NCBI GenBank assembly: GCA_014904845.1
Contig: MU119217.1
Location: forward strand, 248,001-312,000
Direction: 5' to 3'
Source: Acephala macrosclerotiorum
Taxonomy: Eukaryota > Ascomycota > Leotiomycetes > Helotiales > Mollisiaceae
DNA: 64,000 nt
How positions within the stretch are numbered: position 1 is the first letter of the stretch; each line of letters starts with the position of its first letter. The translations under genes and the position numbers were made by a program. The notes under the pieces were generated by a model. The model made no database searches. It was not told the origin of the DNA and was given only the letters and a program-made list of their open reading frames with translations. This document shows positions 1-11,522 of this stretch, piece by piece.

Positions 1-538
1 TTCCTACTCGTCATTCGCAAAACTCGAATTTCATGACAGCATTGTCGGAGAGCTTAGATAACAGATATGAGATACGAAACCAACTTGATTTAATACGATT
101 TGATTTTAATCTTTCATATACGATAAGAAAGTTGCCCTTCTTCTTGTTCGAGTTCTAGGTCTTCGTTCGTCTATACTTGGCCAACCTCCAATGGTCGTGC
201 TTACCCGAAAGTCAATCACAAAATCCCATCCCGAGCCCATCGCTTATCTTCTTGTTACCACAACTTGATACAGGCTCCAAACCCGGATATAATTGAGAAT
301 AGTAGGCGTTCCATGCAGGACTTATGAGAAAGCCTTCATTCATCGACGCTTGAAAATAGATGGTACTTCCGGGGTCCATAACGATGACGTACCTCGGTTC
401 TGGCTGAAGTACAAAGATATTTGTTTCTCCTGTTCTTACGAATAAGTATTCATAGGTTTTGATTATTTGCTTCATTTCCTCATTTCTTGTTCTCTTGTCA
501 GATAACTTTTCACTTCACTCGCAACTCTGTCTTCAACA
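1..538. other. No recognised gene
   Basis: I see no recognisable gene in this left margin. An 87-codon open frame on the minus strand (475 to 212) starts with ATG but resembles no family I know and has no visible splice partners. The last part is presumably the former promoter of the pseudogene that starts at 539. Confidence 0.4.
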
Positions 539-1976
539 ATGGAGAAGCAGCACCCTCAGTCCGTCCGCGGGACTGAAGAATACAGGAAGTATGGAGCTTT
601 CCAAAATGAATTATACAGAGGTCAGAATCCTGCCAGCATCTCCAAGTTCGGATCTGACTATGAGTATAACCAGCACGTTCCATCAACAACTGCCCCTCGT
701 AACCACCGATCCACGTAAGCTCGAAGATCAAGCAAAAAGTGTCTTGAAAACAACAGAATATAGCTATGTAGCAGGTGGAGCTGGAGAAAGAGCAGCAATG
801 GATGCGAATAGATTGGCCTTCCGCCAACGGAAGCTGGTTCCTCGAATGCTACAGCCAACGACGCATCGAGATCTTACTATTGAGCTCTTTAGCGAGAAAT
901 ATGGCACGCAATCCTCTATTTTCAAGGTGGCATTGCTAATACCAGGTTTGCAGAAAGCCCTGTTCTCACGGCTCCCGTAGGCGTGCTACCAATATTCCAC
1001 GAAGATGCCGAAACTGGGCTCTCGGAAGTCTGTTCAGAAATTGGCGTTCCTTATGTTCTCAGCACAGCACCGAGCTGCTCCATCGAAGAAGTAGCGAAAG
1101 TGAATGGGAAAGGTTCACGATGGTTCCAACTATATTGGCCACAAGACGATGATATCACGATGTCCTTATTGAAACGGGCGGAAGAAAATGGTTATAAGTG
1201 CTCGTGGTGACGCTAGATACTTGGGCTCTGGCATGGAGGCTTATGAACTTGGACGGAGCATATATTCCGTTCATGAAAGGAGTTGGGAAGAAGACTGGCT
1301 TCACGGATCCAGTATTCAGAGAGAAGTTCAAAAAGAAGTTTAACGCTGAGCCTGAAGAGAAGATTAAGGATGCTTCTGCTGGATAGATCGGGGGATGTGT
1401 TCTCGGGAGCTGTTCATTCTTGGGACTAGATCAAATTGCTGAAGAAGCATTGGGATGGTTCTATTGTGCTTGAGGGAATCCAGCATCCAGAAGATGCCAA
1501 GCTAGCTGTTGCAGCATAGTTATAATGGGATTATCGTGAAGGTAAGATCCACTCATTCAGAGCAGTCACTCAAATTAACTCAGCCAAGGTCGTCAACTTG
1601 ATGGAGCTGTAAGATCTTTAGAAATGCTTCCCGAAATAGTGGAAGCGGTAGGTGACAAACTCACTGTCATCTTTGACAGCGGCATCCGAACCGGTGTGGA
1701 TATCATCAAAGCCCTGTCGTTCGGAGCGAGGGTAGTCTTTGTGGGCAGACCTGCAATTCATGACCTGGCAGTGGCAGAAAAGGCAATTTAATTGTCCCAT
1801 TTTATTCAAGATATTAACTAACAAACTCCGAGCAAGGAGCAAAGCAAGTTTTGCAGGGCATCTTGGCAGATGTCAATCAATCGATGGGACTTGCAGGTAT
1901 TGTGGACATCGAAGGCCGCAATCGCTCAATGATACGAAGAGTGCAGTATGGTGGCGATCTGAAGAGCTCAGATTGA
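539..1976 (+). pseudogene. Decayed FMN-dependent alpha-hydroxy-acid oxidase (lactate 2-monooxygenase type)
   Basis: The product would have been a flavoenzyme of the lactate monooxygenase / glycolate oxidase / cytochrome-b2 family, which oxidises 2-hydroxy acids. Recognisable blocks occur in family order: KLEDQAK, YVAGGAGE, MDANRLAFR, LTAPVGV, FQLYWP, LVVTLDTW, GIQHPEDAKLAV, VIFDSGIRTG and VGRP. They lie in different frames. A one-base shift falls near 710. Another at about 1198 breaks the strand before LVVTLDTW. Stops occur at 1384-1386 and near 1427, with a further shift near 1520. The catalytic-histidine loop SNHGGRQ, expected near 1590, is shortened and has no His or Asn. Two gaps in homology (after about 902 and after about 1788) can be bridged only by introns with GC rather than GT donors. 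The gene cannot give a working enzyme. It converges on the MFS gene. Confidence 0.85.
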
Positions 1977-2098
1977 GTATGAATCTCAAGGCTTCTAAAT
2001 TACTCCAATCGACCCAGCCTACCCAATCTATCCCAGTTTATGCGAGAGGCGCAAATACAGATTTTATGAATAAAATATCCTAAACTTGAAACTAGCAC

Positions 2099-4350
2099 CT
2101 AATCACTGCCGCTATCGTGCATAGCAAATCGACTCTTCGCTCTAAGAACTGCGCCATATCTATATAGCAAATACAACAAGAATGCACAAACTATCGTCAG
2201 CCCTCCAAGCAAGCTGACCCCACCAGCAACACCAAGATTCAGGAACAACGGCCGAGAGAAGAGGATGGCGCCAGCTGCCAACGTGCTTCGAGCAAGATCA
2301 TTCGCTGCGAATAGCGACGCGCTATATTTTGGGTATGTGAATGGAAGGTAGAGAAATATGCTTTGGATGATGAGGTAGGTGCCGCCGACGCTCAGTCCCA
2401 ATCCAATGGTAGGAGCTATCCAATGGACCGATCCTCGCGCAGTCCATGCTATGAATTCAGTTTCAGCAAACATATCTTCGGAACAAAGACCGAAAGACAA
2501 GGATATTCGAGGAAATGGATTCACAAACCGTAGAGGAAGAGTCCAACAGGTATCATACAACTTCCTACAAGACCGACTACCAATCTATCCTCTTGGGGCC
2601 CAAACCCTTTCTCCGCGTACGGGCGCTCAACGGTATAGTGCCAGTATGCTGCATAGGTTGGTCCAATGACAAGGATTGCAACCAAGGCTGAGAGATATGG
2701 AAGCCCAGATTCGCCAAGGTTGAAGTGGTAGAGTTTTGGGAAGACCTCTGGGGTAGATTCGAAGAATGAGTAGAAGATGCCGTACAGTAAGGATGCTGAT
2801 AGGTTGTCAATTCCGTCATGATGTTTAAAAATTCTGGGACTTACTGTAGAAAGTCGAGAAAAGGACTGCCGGGTCCAGTGCGTTGATTTCCCAAGGCTCT
2901 GCGAGGCCAGTCGTCAATTCCGCGCCTTGGAAGGTGAGATAGCACTTACTGATTAAAGCATCAAAAGCTCTTTCCTTTGCTGTCATATGGGCTTGATCGA
3001 TCTCCGACTGAGATTTGAGATTTGACTTCTCAAGCGACTTCCGCAGGCGTCGAGCTCGCTGAAGCAGGATCGTGGCTGGTGAGGTCTCTGGTAGCGAGAA
3101 GAACATTAGAAGAAAAACAGGACCCGAAAGCCAAAGCATCTCCCATTGAGTCCATCGCCAATTCTCTTTTTGGACGCTAAATCCGCCGATGACAGGACCG
3201 AAGGCGGGACCAAGGGTTGCTACATCCTGTCAGTTTGAGCTGGGAAAGCTGGGAGGTTTGATGGAGAACATACCGAAACCCGCCCAGATTACCATGAGAT
3301 ATGGAATTTTGATCAAAGGCCACTGTAAAGGATCTTAGCAATGCCACATTGTTGAAGGCTGTTCCAAGAGCGTACCAAGTCTTGAAAAGAAGCTCCGGCG
3401 GTTGCCAGACAAGGAGATCCTGCGAAGGTTCAGTGTGAGTTCAACGCCTTTATTATGATGCCGGATTTCTCTTACCAAAGAATCCCAGCAAGAACCGGCA
3501 CACCAGAAAGCCAGCAAAACTATCTGTCGATGCCGTTGGAACCGTGAGAATCACGAAGATTGCAAACGTCCAGATGTATGGCGGGTTCTTTCCCACGAGA
3601 GGAATTCTGTCCGAAACTTAGTGACCTGAAAGCTGCAAAATATGCAGAACGACTCACTCGCTAAGCGGAGACCAGAGCATTGGTCCAATGCCATCTGTTG
3701 TATCATCAGATATCATATTCACGTTGTGGTCGAACGAGATTGGCTTACATGCAAGAACATACAAACTCATCCCAAGTGCTGCGGCGGTTGGACCGACATT
3801 GAACTTTTCTTCTACTTCTCCCAATCCTGGGGTATAGATTGAGGACCCAGTGTAGACAGCAAAAGTGTACAATCTATTCTTGATCAGTAAGATGGATCGG
3901 GAGACATGAGTGGATGTCTTACGCGAGGAGGAAAGACACATAAATTTTCTTGGACGTGGAGTAATTCATTGGATCATCAGGATCATCTAGCCAAAATCAG
4001 CATCGTTGATATAGGTGCGCATATTTTGACATACCGGTAGTGTACCAATCAATCAGAATGACTCCATCTGAAGTCATGACGGGATGAACTGGTCGACTGA
4101 CTGTCCTCGCTATGGAAACATCGTCTGCTTGTTGCGCCTGTTCCTCATCTAGACTGAGTTTGCTTCCATCCGACCGTTGTCCAAAATTGGTGACCGTTGA
4201 GGTCTCCGATTCAATTTCGATCCTCTTCTCTGATGTTGTTGGCGAAGGTAGCTTGAATCCTGGTAACTCATCTGAGAATAAAAGTATCTTGTTGCGTGCG
4301 AGCAAACGCAGGATTTGACCAAAACTTGAATCTCTAATGATGTCGTACAT
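2099..4350 (-). CDS. MFS multidrug transporter (DHA1 type), 10 introns
   Basis: This is a plasma-membrane drug:proton antiporter-type protein of the fungal FLU1/CYP5-like group. Eleven exons give an uninterrupted 568-residue frame, normal for the family: 4035-4350, 3923-3986, 3749-3873, 3658-3694, 3476-3606, 3376-3419, 3274-3322, 2950-3219, 2845-2898, 2529-2795 and 2099-2448. The N-terminus (MYDIIRDSSFGQ) and the DWYTTDDPDDPMNYS segment just before the first membrane helix are typical. They are followed by AVYTGSSIYTPG, ALGMSLYVLAYGIGPM, LLGFFGSPCLATAG and PAFGPVIGGF, all hallmarks of 12-helix fungal DHA1 exporters. The cytoplasmic loop between the two halves is rich in K/R (residues around 270-300). 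The substrate cannot be read from sequence. It is the only clearly intact gene in the first 11 kb, which suggests selection still maintains it. Confidence 0.9.
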
Positions 4351-5117
4351 TTTCTTTACTGGGTCATTAATTGAAATGACTTGAAGTGAATGAGAGAAGA
4401 CTTTATCAGGAAAAAACTCGAAGTGTACGCCTCCATAGCTGCGAGAAAGGGGGCACTGAGTAAGTAGTTATGGAATATTCCCATTACTAAACATTAGCAT
4501 GGCATCTTGCTGAATAAAGCCCAAGCCCTTGCCTATACCGCCAAGTCGGTACTTGGTTCATGAATTGAGCCTCAAGCCAGGGGGTTCGGGGAGATTTATA
4601 ACCATAAGCGAGGGTAAGCCAGTCTTGGTTAGATATATAATCTTCCCGTCAAGATCTAGCGCGCAAAATTTGAAATCAAATGCTGGGGAAGAGCTTCTGA
4701 CTTCGAGAACAGATCGAGCATGGTTACGGCCATGGTGCATCATGAAAAGAAGTGGGTTTGGAGATAAGAACTTGAAGCATTGTAAATCGGCTCCAGGACA
4801 AGGAGAAGCCATTATGAGGAGGAATCTCTCGGCCATCGTACTTGATTAGGACAATGTCGAAATGAATTGCATACTGCAATACCTTTATTTCGAGGGAGCC
4901 TTGCCGAAAAGAGGCAAGAGTGGCTCCATTCCCAAGTTTCCAATCTTCCACCCGCGTCCAAGACTTTGTGGAAGTAAAGAACTTGATTTGACCACTTTCG
5001 GACTTCCTCATTCTATCATGTCGGTATCAAAGATTATTGCGTTTTGTATGCTAGAAAGAATGTAAGTGACACCCAATAACGACCTGTTCGAGCTGGAAGT
5101 AAAAAGTCGAAGAATTA
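4351..5117. other. Upstream region of the MFS gene; no clear gene
   Basis: Overlapping minus-strand open frames of 92 and 95 codons (4558-4836, 4724-5011) have plausible composition and could be one frameshifted relic, but I recognise no family. The proximal part should hold the MFS promoter. The right edge abuts a TA-flanked mobile element. Confidence 0.35.
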
Positions 5118-5894
5118 GGCTGCTCGCGAAAAAACCATGGGGGAGAAAACCCCACGCTGACCCCACCCCATAGGGTGAATATGGGTGGAGTTTTTTTTTT
5201 GAAAGTCCTCCATGGGTAGAATTTTTCTTTATACTTCCCCCCACAAAGCTTTATAAGACCCCATATACAAATAGATTTTTATAAATTTATATAGAGTATT
5301 TTTTTTATTAATTTTTTTTAAAAAAGAAAACTTAAAATTAAAATTTTAAAATTATTTAAACTTTAAATATTTAAAATTAACTATATATAACTTTTTTTAA
5401 ACGATTGTATTTTTTTTAAAAAAAATTTATCGTAGTAATTTTTTGGTTTATATACCGATTTTTTTACTTTTTATAATATAAATAAATAAATACGAAAACT
5501 TTAAAACGATTTTAAAAATAATAAAATAATTATTAAATAAATTACGAAAAAATTAAAAATTGAAATAAATATTTAATAAGAAAAACTTTAATATAATCGA
5601 GTACTAATTTAAAGTTCGTATAATATTCGAAATTATAAAAATATAAATTTTATTTAATACGTAAAAAATATCAAAATTAAATTTATTTATTTATATATTT
5701 TTACGTGTTTTTACGTGTTTTTAAAGTGTTTTTAACGTGTTTTATATATTTATATAAAATCTTAGCACTTTATGGGGCCCCTAAAAATCTATGGGGAACT
5801 ATGGGTAGAGGAATAATATATCTTCACTCCACGGGGGACCCGTGGCTGGGGGAAAATCTTGAAACCCCACACTATGGGTCCCCCACGAGCAGCC
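5118..5894. mobile_element. Short TA-flanked inverted-repeat element, AT-rich core (MITE-like)
   Basis: The 9-bp termini GGCTGCTCG (5118-5126) and CGAGCAGCC (5886-5894) are perfect inverted repeats, and both are flanked by TA (5116-5117, 5895-5896), as expected for Tc1/mariner-type insertion. Beyond the first nine bases the ends share only a patchy G-run/C-run-rich texture. The core (about 5270-5760) is almost pure A+T with no coding potential, while the ends keep normal GC. A non-autonomous, RIP-mutated DNA transposon explains this best. A chance 9-bp match is possible, although the added TA pair makes it less likely. Confidence 0.55.
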
Positions 5895-5896
5895 TA

Positions 5897-6356
5897 CGAA
5901 GAATCCCGGTCACGGCGGTGGAAAAACGATCTGCATCTCCTTTGGCATGATCTGTCAGCTGCAAAAGATCTGCCGGGGTGCTCAACGACGGGCTGAAGCC
6001 TGTTCTTCTTTTGCTGCACAGTGACTAATGCCTCCTGAATAGGCTGAAATCGTCATGGTTCGCCTCTCTCTTAGCCAGGAACAGAGCATGGGAATAGAAG
6101 TATTCCTAAATGAAGGTCTATCCTTTCTTTGTAAATGGTGTGATTATCTCGAAGGGTGAGGATGAATGGTCAGCAAATCGGGTAGAAGCATATTCAGGGA
6201 TGTTTTTGTGCTCTCCGACTGATGTTTACTCAACGAGTGTGTGACAATCTTGATAAATATGCCTAGCTCATCCTTCAAACTACATCCAAACAAAACATGC
6301 TCAGTATTTCACGTAATTAATCCCAGCACCAATTTCGTCCACCAACAATTGAGACG
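5897..6356. other. No recognised gene
   Basis: This is normal-composition DNA between the inverted-repeat element and the SDR locus. It presumably includes the former SDR promoter. I see nothing else in it. Confidence 0.4.
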
Positions 6357-7245
6357 ATGGCAACCTTCGTACTCACCCAGCATCTCCACACATACCCGGC
6401 CCTTTCACCAACACGGCCAGAATTTTCCGCAAAAGGCAAATCCGTGCTTGTAACTGGGTGAGCAAAGTCGATACAGTTCCACAACTCTGGTCCTAACAGC
6501 TTCCAGAGGAGGTTATGGCATCGGTCGATCAGTCGCCGAATCATTCGCAGCAGCTGGTGCTAGCCGCATAGGCATCAGCGGACGTACAGAATCTCGACTT
6601 CAGTCAGCTATCGCCGAGCTCAAGCAAGCATATCCAAAGACGTGATTCTCATACTTCGCTGCCGATATAACCGATAAACTCGCCGTGAAAGTGATGTTCG
6701 ATTCCTTTGGTGCTCCCGATATTCTTATCAACAATGCCGGATTTCTCTCGAAACCAGAGAATTTCGAGAACGCAGATCTGAAGGAATGGTGGAAAAGCTT
6801 CGAGATCAACGTCCTAGGAACAGCTATCGTCACCCAACAATTCCTCATCGCCAAAGCCGAAAGCAAAGAAGCCGTCGTTATCACCGTCAACACGATCTGT
6901 GCACATTTGGGGACAATGGTACCGAGACTATCTGCGTATAGTGCAAGCAAAGCTGCCTCTCTGCGTATGGTCGAGTGTTTCCAAGCAGAGAACCCGGAGA
7001 TTCGCTTTGTATTGATACATCTAGGAGGAGTGGCGACGGACATGACGACGAAGTCTGAGCTGACTGGCATAGAGTTCACTGATGTCAATCTTTCTGCAAA
7101 TTTCATACTTTGGGCCACGACACCAGAGGCGGACCTCCTGAAAGGGAGATTCGCTTGGGTGAATTGGGACATTAACGAGCTTAAGGCGAGGAAGTCGGAG
7201 ATTCTGGAGAAGGATTTATTGAAGTATACTCTTGGTGGCTTCTGA
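6357..7245 (+). pseudogene. Short-chain dehydrogenase/reductase with one in-frame stop
   Basis: This is a classical SDR fold (NAD(P)-dependent oxidoreductase). ATG at 6357 opens a 34-residue leader, and a short intron follows. The cofactor loop TGGGYGIG is completed across that splice, then come ISGRTESRL, DILINNAG, the NVLGT segment and the catalytic YSASK (Tyr-x3-Lys). The open part ends in GGF before TGA at 7243-7245. A TGA at 6643-6645 sits in frame in the sequence AYPKT-stop-FSYFAADITD, where the family continues straight through. It looks like a CGA to TGA transition. Apart from that stop the gene of about 280 codons appears intact, so this is a young pseudogene, a sequencing error or, less likely, a readthrough case. 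Substrate unknown. Confidence 0.75.
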
Positions 7246-8344
7246 GGACACGAAGGTGATTTGTAGCTTGGTAGTGATGTAGTGTTGAAAAAGAATCCTC
7301 GAGTTTGACCGAAATTCCGAATTGAGTACCTTTTTCTATTTTAAAAAGACAGGAGAACAATCGCTTGAGCAAGCTGGAAAGAGATGCCATGTGTCCTAGA
7401 ACGAAGTCAAGCACTGAATACTGCATCGCGAGCTTGAAAAGGATTAGGCGTTAGCTCAGTAGTGTCCCTCGTGCCTTCCTCCACCTTCTCCTAAATCTCG
7501 CTCGCTTAAGTCGCGTAGAGTGAGAGAGCACACGGAGACTGTCGAAACTCCAAAGATGGTGCCAAAACTGACTATAATAAAAGTCAACAAACGAATGCTC
7601 ATTCGCAGGGGGGACGCCAAAGAGACACTTGGCTAGTATCTATGGCGATTTTGAAGTGTCGGGATAACCCAGGCGAGGAGCGTGCCAAGCAACGCCAAAA
7701 GTAAACAAACCCAGAGACTTTCCTCGAATCTTAAAAAGAGGAAACCCGCAGTTTGGAGCTGATGGACATGAAAAAATTCAACAAAAACATAGAACCCTCG
7801 ATTTCGAGGTGGGTTCTATGAAAATCCCTCGGTTGTCGGACTGGGATTTTTTTCCGGAATGGCGTGTGCTCTCGCTTTTGAGCTCGGGGCAGGCGTTTTT
7901 ATCTCTCTTTTCCACCTCTTAACCCATCGTGACCTGATTCACCTGCCTAAGTGAACTGCTTCGGGTGGGCTGTTGAGAAAAAATCTGCTTATTTAAATCT
8001 ATACAGGCGTTAAAGAGCCAGTGGGGACTTTGCTGGTTTGATCGGTGAAATGCCAAAGCCGCAAGCGAGATGTTGACGCCTCACCAGATCTATGACATAT
8101 GAAGGGAGAAGTAACGATAATTGACTGGCTTGGAGGACATCTTGGCAAGGTACAGATTCCAAAATGCTTCTTTCGTCTTGTTTACACTTTAGCGCGCGTT
8201 TTGTACATGTTTCCCAAGTGATTCCAAAATGGTGGGAACATTGACTAAAGCAATTCGAAACAAACCATCCCGTTGCACATCTCTGGACGTAGTCGCCACG
8301 GACGTGTGTTCCCCTTCATGTCCCTCCAGATGAAGTGACTTCTG
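7246..8344. other. Intergenic region, convergent 3' ends
   Basis: No gene is evident between the SDR and bZIP loci. The only structure I note is the hairpin at 7788-7820. A tRNA-like A-box string near 7450 has no matching B box. Confidence 0.45.
7788..7820. repeat. Perfect-stem inverted repeat (hairpin)
   Basis: The arms CATAGAACC and GGTTCTATG (9 bp) enclose a second nested palindrome, CTCGA-TT-TCGAG. The 33-nt unit can therefore form an extended hairpin or cruciform with a small bulge. It lies in non-coding DNA. Function unknown. Confidence 0.6.
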
Positions 8345-9963
8345 TTAGCAGGGCAATGCTGGGGGAAGTATAGATGATTCAATTGCCAGATCGACTGTAC
8401 TTCGTGGATAGCCAGGTCCTGTCCCCAAGCACAAGGAATTCCTTATCAGATTATCAAGTAGAAGTGGGACGCTGAGCCTGGTAGCTCGGTCTTCCTTGGG
8501 TGCTGATTCATGTCCTTTTTGATCGTGGACTTCTCGCATGATGGATTTATTGGTCGCGTCTTTGAGAAGAGCGTTGAAGTCGAAAACCTCACAGTGTTTT
8601 CCTTTTGGCTTTGTGGCTTGGTCAGATGATAGTTGGGTGATGTTGGGCGTGTTCGCGCCTGTGAACAGCTCTTTCTCTTCTTTGGCCCGCATATGTATGA
8701 CACCCTCTTCGATCTGAAATGCTCCCTTCGTGACCAGGTATTCCTCGATGCCGAAGGCATTGAGGAATGGAGAGACCGGGAAGCTGTACGCAGATTCGAG
8801 CAATGCCTGAGCATCGACTAAAGGGTGGAGGACCATAGGTTTAAAGCCGCGGTGAGCATGATTCAACCGTTGTAGTGAGAGCGTAGTATCGAACCCGAAC
8901 ACTGCTCGACCGAGGTAGCGCTGTGCCGATATTCCCCGCTCTAGAAACCAGCGCAGATTAGAAAGAATTTCCTCCCGAGTATGATAGAGGAAAGCATATC
9001 TGAACATCTGCGCGACGAGAGGTATGTAGACTCCCGTTTCGTCGAGCAGAGAAAAGTATGCGACTTGGAGGTTGGCTTGAATAAGCTTCAGACCAAAACC
9101 TCCTGCTGGTATGCGAAGATCCTCATCTTTCGGGGTATCAGCCAGGCACATTGGCTCAAAGTCGAACCATCCGTTTCCAAACAGATTAGCCAAAGGTGAG
9201 AGGCGAGGTATATCAGCGAAAGGATTCTCGCTGGCCGGACCTTGCTGTCGAGGATGCGCAACGGAGATCTTTTTGTATTCATCGTCCTCATTTTCTCGTT
9301 CTCCACTCGAAGAGCTCTCGGATTGTCTTTGATCATCGCCAAAAGGGCCAAGATCATCTGTGACTGCTAGCCTCGCTAGATCAACGATCCTCGAGGTAGC
9401 CGATAGGAGACTTCTTCCAATTTCAGGATCGGTCTGTATCATTTGAGATTTTAGCATAGAATCACTGAAGCTCAAGAAGGCTTTGCTGATCTGCTCAACG
9501 CAGTCTTCTAGAGCTTCAGCCCTTTGCTCGAGAGATTTAGCAGCGGCTTACTTTCGCTGTCTAAAAGCTTCTTGCGCCTTTCGGACCTGTTTACGCCGTT
9601 CCTGAAAGGGATGTTAGTAAAAACAGCTAAGTACAATACAAAGTTTGGCATCTCAAGTAGAAGAAGCAATGAACTCTCTGAAGTGGGTATAGGGATTTGT
9701 ACACTTTCTTTGAGGGCGTATGGCAGAGCTGGCCTGGATGACTAAAATTCAATGCCTTATTCTCATCTCCGGACAGCCTTGACCGGTTACACAATAGAGA
9801 GACGCATCGAAATTTGAAATATACACACTTCAGGGACACTTGATTGACCATCATTCTTCAACGGTCGACCTCTAGCTCGCTTTTTGGTTGGGGGACCTTC
9901 GGAACCATCTTTACGGAAGGTGGAGTCACGAGCTGAGGGGGAGGAAAGGACAGATCTCGTCAT
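8345..9963 (-). pseudogene. bZIP transcription factor with a stop in the basic region
   Basis: This is a fungal bZIP regulator of the kind often linked to stress or specialised metabolism. Exon 1 (9829-9963) encodes MTRSVLSSP and a PTKKRARGRPLK basic patch. A 227-nt intron with a clear ACTAAC branch site and TTTCAG acceptor follows. Exon 2 starts with ERRKQVRKAQEAFRQRK, the DNA-contacting basic region, and continues with AAAKSLEQRAEALEDCVEQI, the start of the zipper. Between these two parts lies an in-frame TAA at 9548-9550, where related proteins have Glu or Gln. The rest stays open for 400 codons, with the usual long C-terminal half rich in predicted helices. Initiation at an internal ATG (9475) could give a 376-residue protein with no DNA-binding part. 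A longer start at 10023 is possible. I judge it a recent pseudogene or a truncated dominant form. Confidence 0.7.
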
Positions 9964-10511
9964 GCTTTGAATTGGCAAGTATGTGGGCAACGTATCTCGG
10001 AGCTCGGTATACAAAGTCCACAATGTAGACGGTAAGTGTACATGACTTCTTTGAAGGAAGTTGTTAGCTTGACGTCTTGATTTCTCAGCAGCTTAGGGTT
10101 TGTCAGCATGTGGGCGAGGTGAGAGCTTGGTGGTGTTCACGTGATCAATATCACGACAATGGGTTTCCAGGCTTTACATAGGGCAAGGAGCAACCAAGGA
10201 ATAAACAAGCTATTCTGTGTATCTTGTAAGAAAATTAGTTATAGAGAAAATATAACTCGGACGGTTAACTCTCTGATTTGAGGCCTATCGGCGGTTTGTT
10301 CGGGGTTTTCAGCCCCTTTTTTCAGGGGCTTTTAGCGTGTCATTGACGCGTGCAGCCGCGTGAAGTTGTGAAGCTTTCCAACCTTCATCCCAAGAATCAA
10401 CTGAGACCACCTTGATCATCGAACATCGACAAGACGGCCTCTGTTCGTCGCTCAGCCCAAATTGGTTCACTATCGAAACCTGTTTCGATCAGCCGAACAC
10501 AAACGCTGGTA
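9964..10511. other. Intergenic region
   Basis: No gene is seen. Around 10303-10332 the string CAGCCCC-TTTTTT-CAGGGGC forms a small hairpin. It sits between the divergently oriented bZIP and 2EXR relics. Confidence 0.4.
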
Positions 10512-11522
10512 TTGCCCGAATTCGACGAAGTAGGCTCGGGAGTTCACCCTTTTCCTAAAGTGCCTCTAGAAATTCGACACCATATATGGACGTTTGCCTG
10601 TCTTGCCCAGCAGTCAGAGAAGAGGTTTCTTAGAATCACGCCCGCTTCACAACAGCAATACTTCGTTGCTGCAGCTGAAAGAATTCCTGTTAAAATCATC
10701 TACGAGGACCTATCCGTTCATATCTCAAACCGACTCTGCTATATGCATGCAGGCATTCAAGAGCCTTGGCGCTGGATTCTTATACATTTCTGCCTTGTGT
10801 GGACGATGCCAGCTACATTGAGATTGGGAGAAAGATTTAGGTCAATATGGAGGAGGACATGTTTTCAATCTGAGGTAAGGCCATTTCTTCAAAGCACTTG
10901 ATGCTCTGGATCTTCTCAGCCATACCCTGGGTGACCATTCGGCTATTCTCCTAGACAAAATCCCGGAATTTGTCTTGGATCTCTTCAGACGCATCAAGGA
11001 TATCACGATCGATTGGGAGCTATTCCGGGAGTTAACTGAAGACGAGCCAGCATGGCTACTACTGATCAAATCCGATCAAATGATAATTACCGTCCGGAAT
11101 CCCAAGTGTGAGCGAAACGATCTCTCTCTTTATATACTCACAAGATCCGTGAAATCAATCCTGGAACGACGAGAGAATCTCTTTCGGAAGTGGCTCTTCG
11201 GTGGAAGGATTACTGCTTGAGATATTTGCATATCATGCAAAATAATCCTAACTACGAATATCCTAAGCTTAAAGTAATGGACCTTTCACCGCCAGGCACA
11301 GAAGAGAACTCTAAAGATGATAAGTATCATGTTGAGCCGATGGATGGGCAAGATTCTATATGCATTTGTTTTAGTTCGGTTCGGGGAAACTTGACATTCA
11401 TTTGCAGGAGAGCAATGAGACGCGGCTATGTAATTCCTTATCCGGAGCACCCCGACTATCCCGAGCTTGTGCAATACTCTGGCTTCGAATTGCGCCGTCG
11501 AATCGAGTTGGCGTTGTTATAG
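10512..11522 (+). pseudogene. 2EXR-domain protein remnant
   Basis: The N-terminal block FPKVPLEIRHHIWTFACLA is the signature of the fungal 2EXR family, which has F-box-like domains of unknown function and is expanded in Pezizomycotina. Downstream pieces in other frames read DLLSHTLGDHSAILLDKIPE, RIKDITIDWELFRELTEDE and, after a further shift near 11200, LRWKDYCLRYLHIMQ through to the stop at 11520-11522. No ATG precedes the first block in frame, and in-frame stops occur around 10840-10890. Introns could bridge some breaks but not the missing start. Members of this family are commonly found as relics near transposons. Confidence 0.55.

Noticed and set aside
212..475. 87-codon minus-strand ORF with a genuine ATG
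   Set aside because: No recognisable motif, no splice partner, and length within chance expectation.
7445..7470. tRNA-like A-box string (GCGTTAGCTCAGTAGT)
   Set aside because: No GGTTCRANNCC B box at the right distance and no clover-leaf stems.
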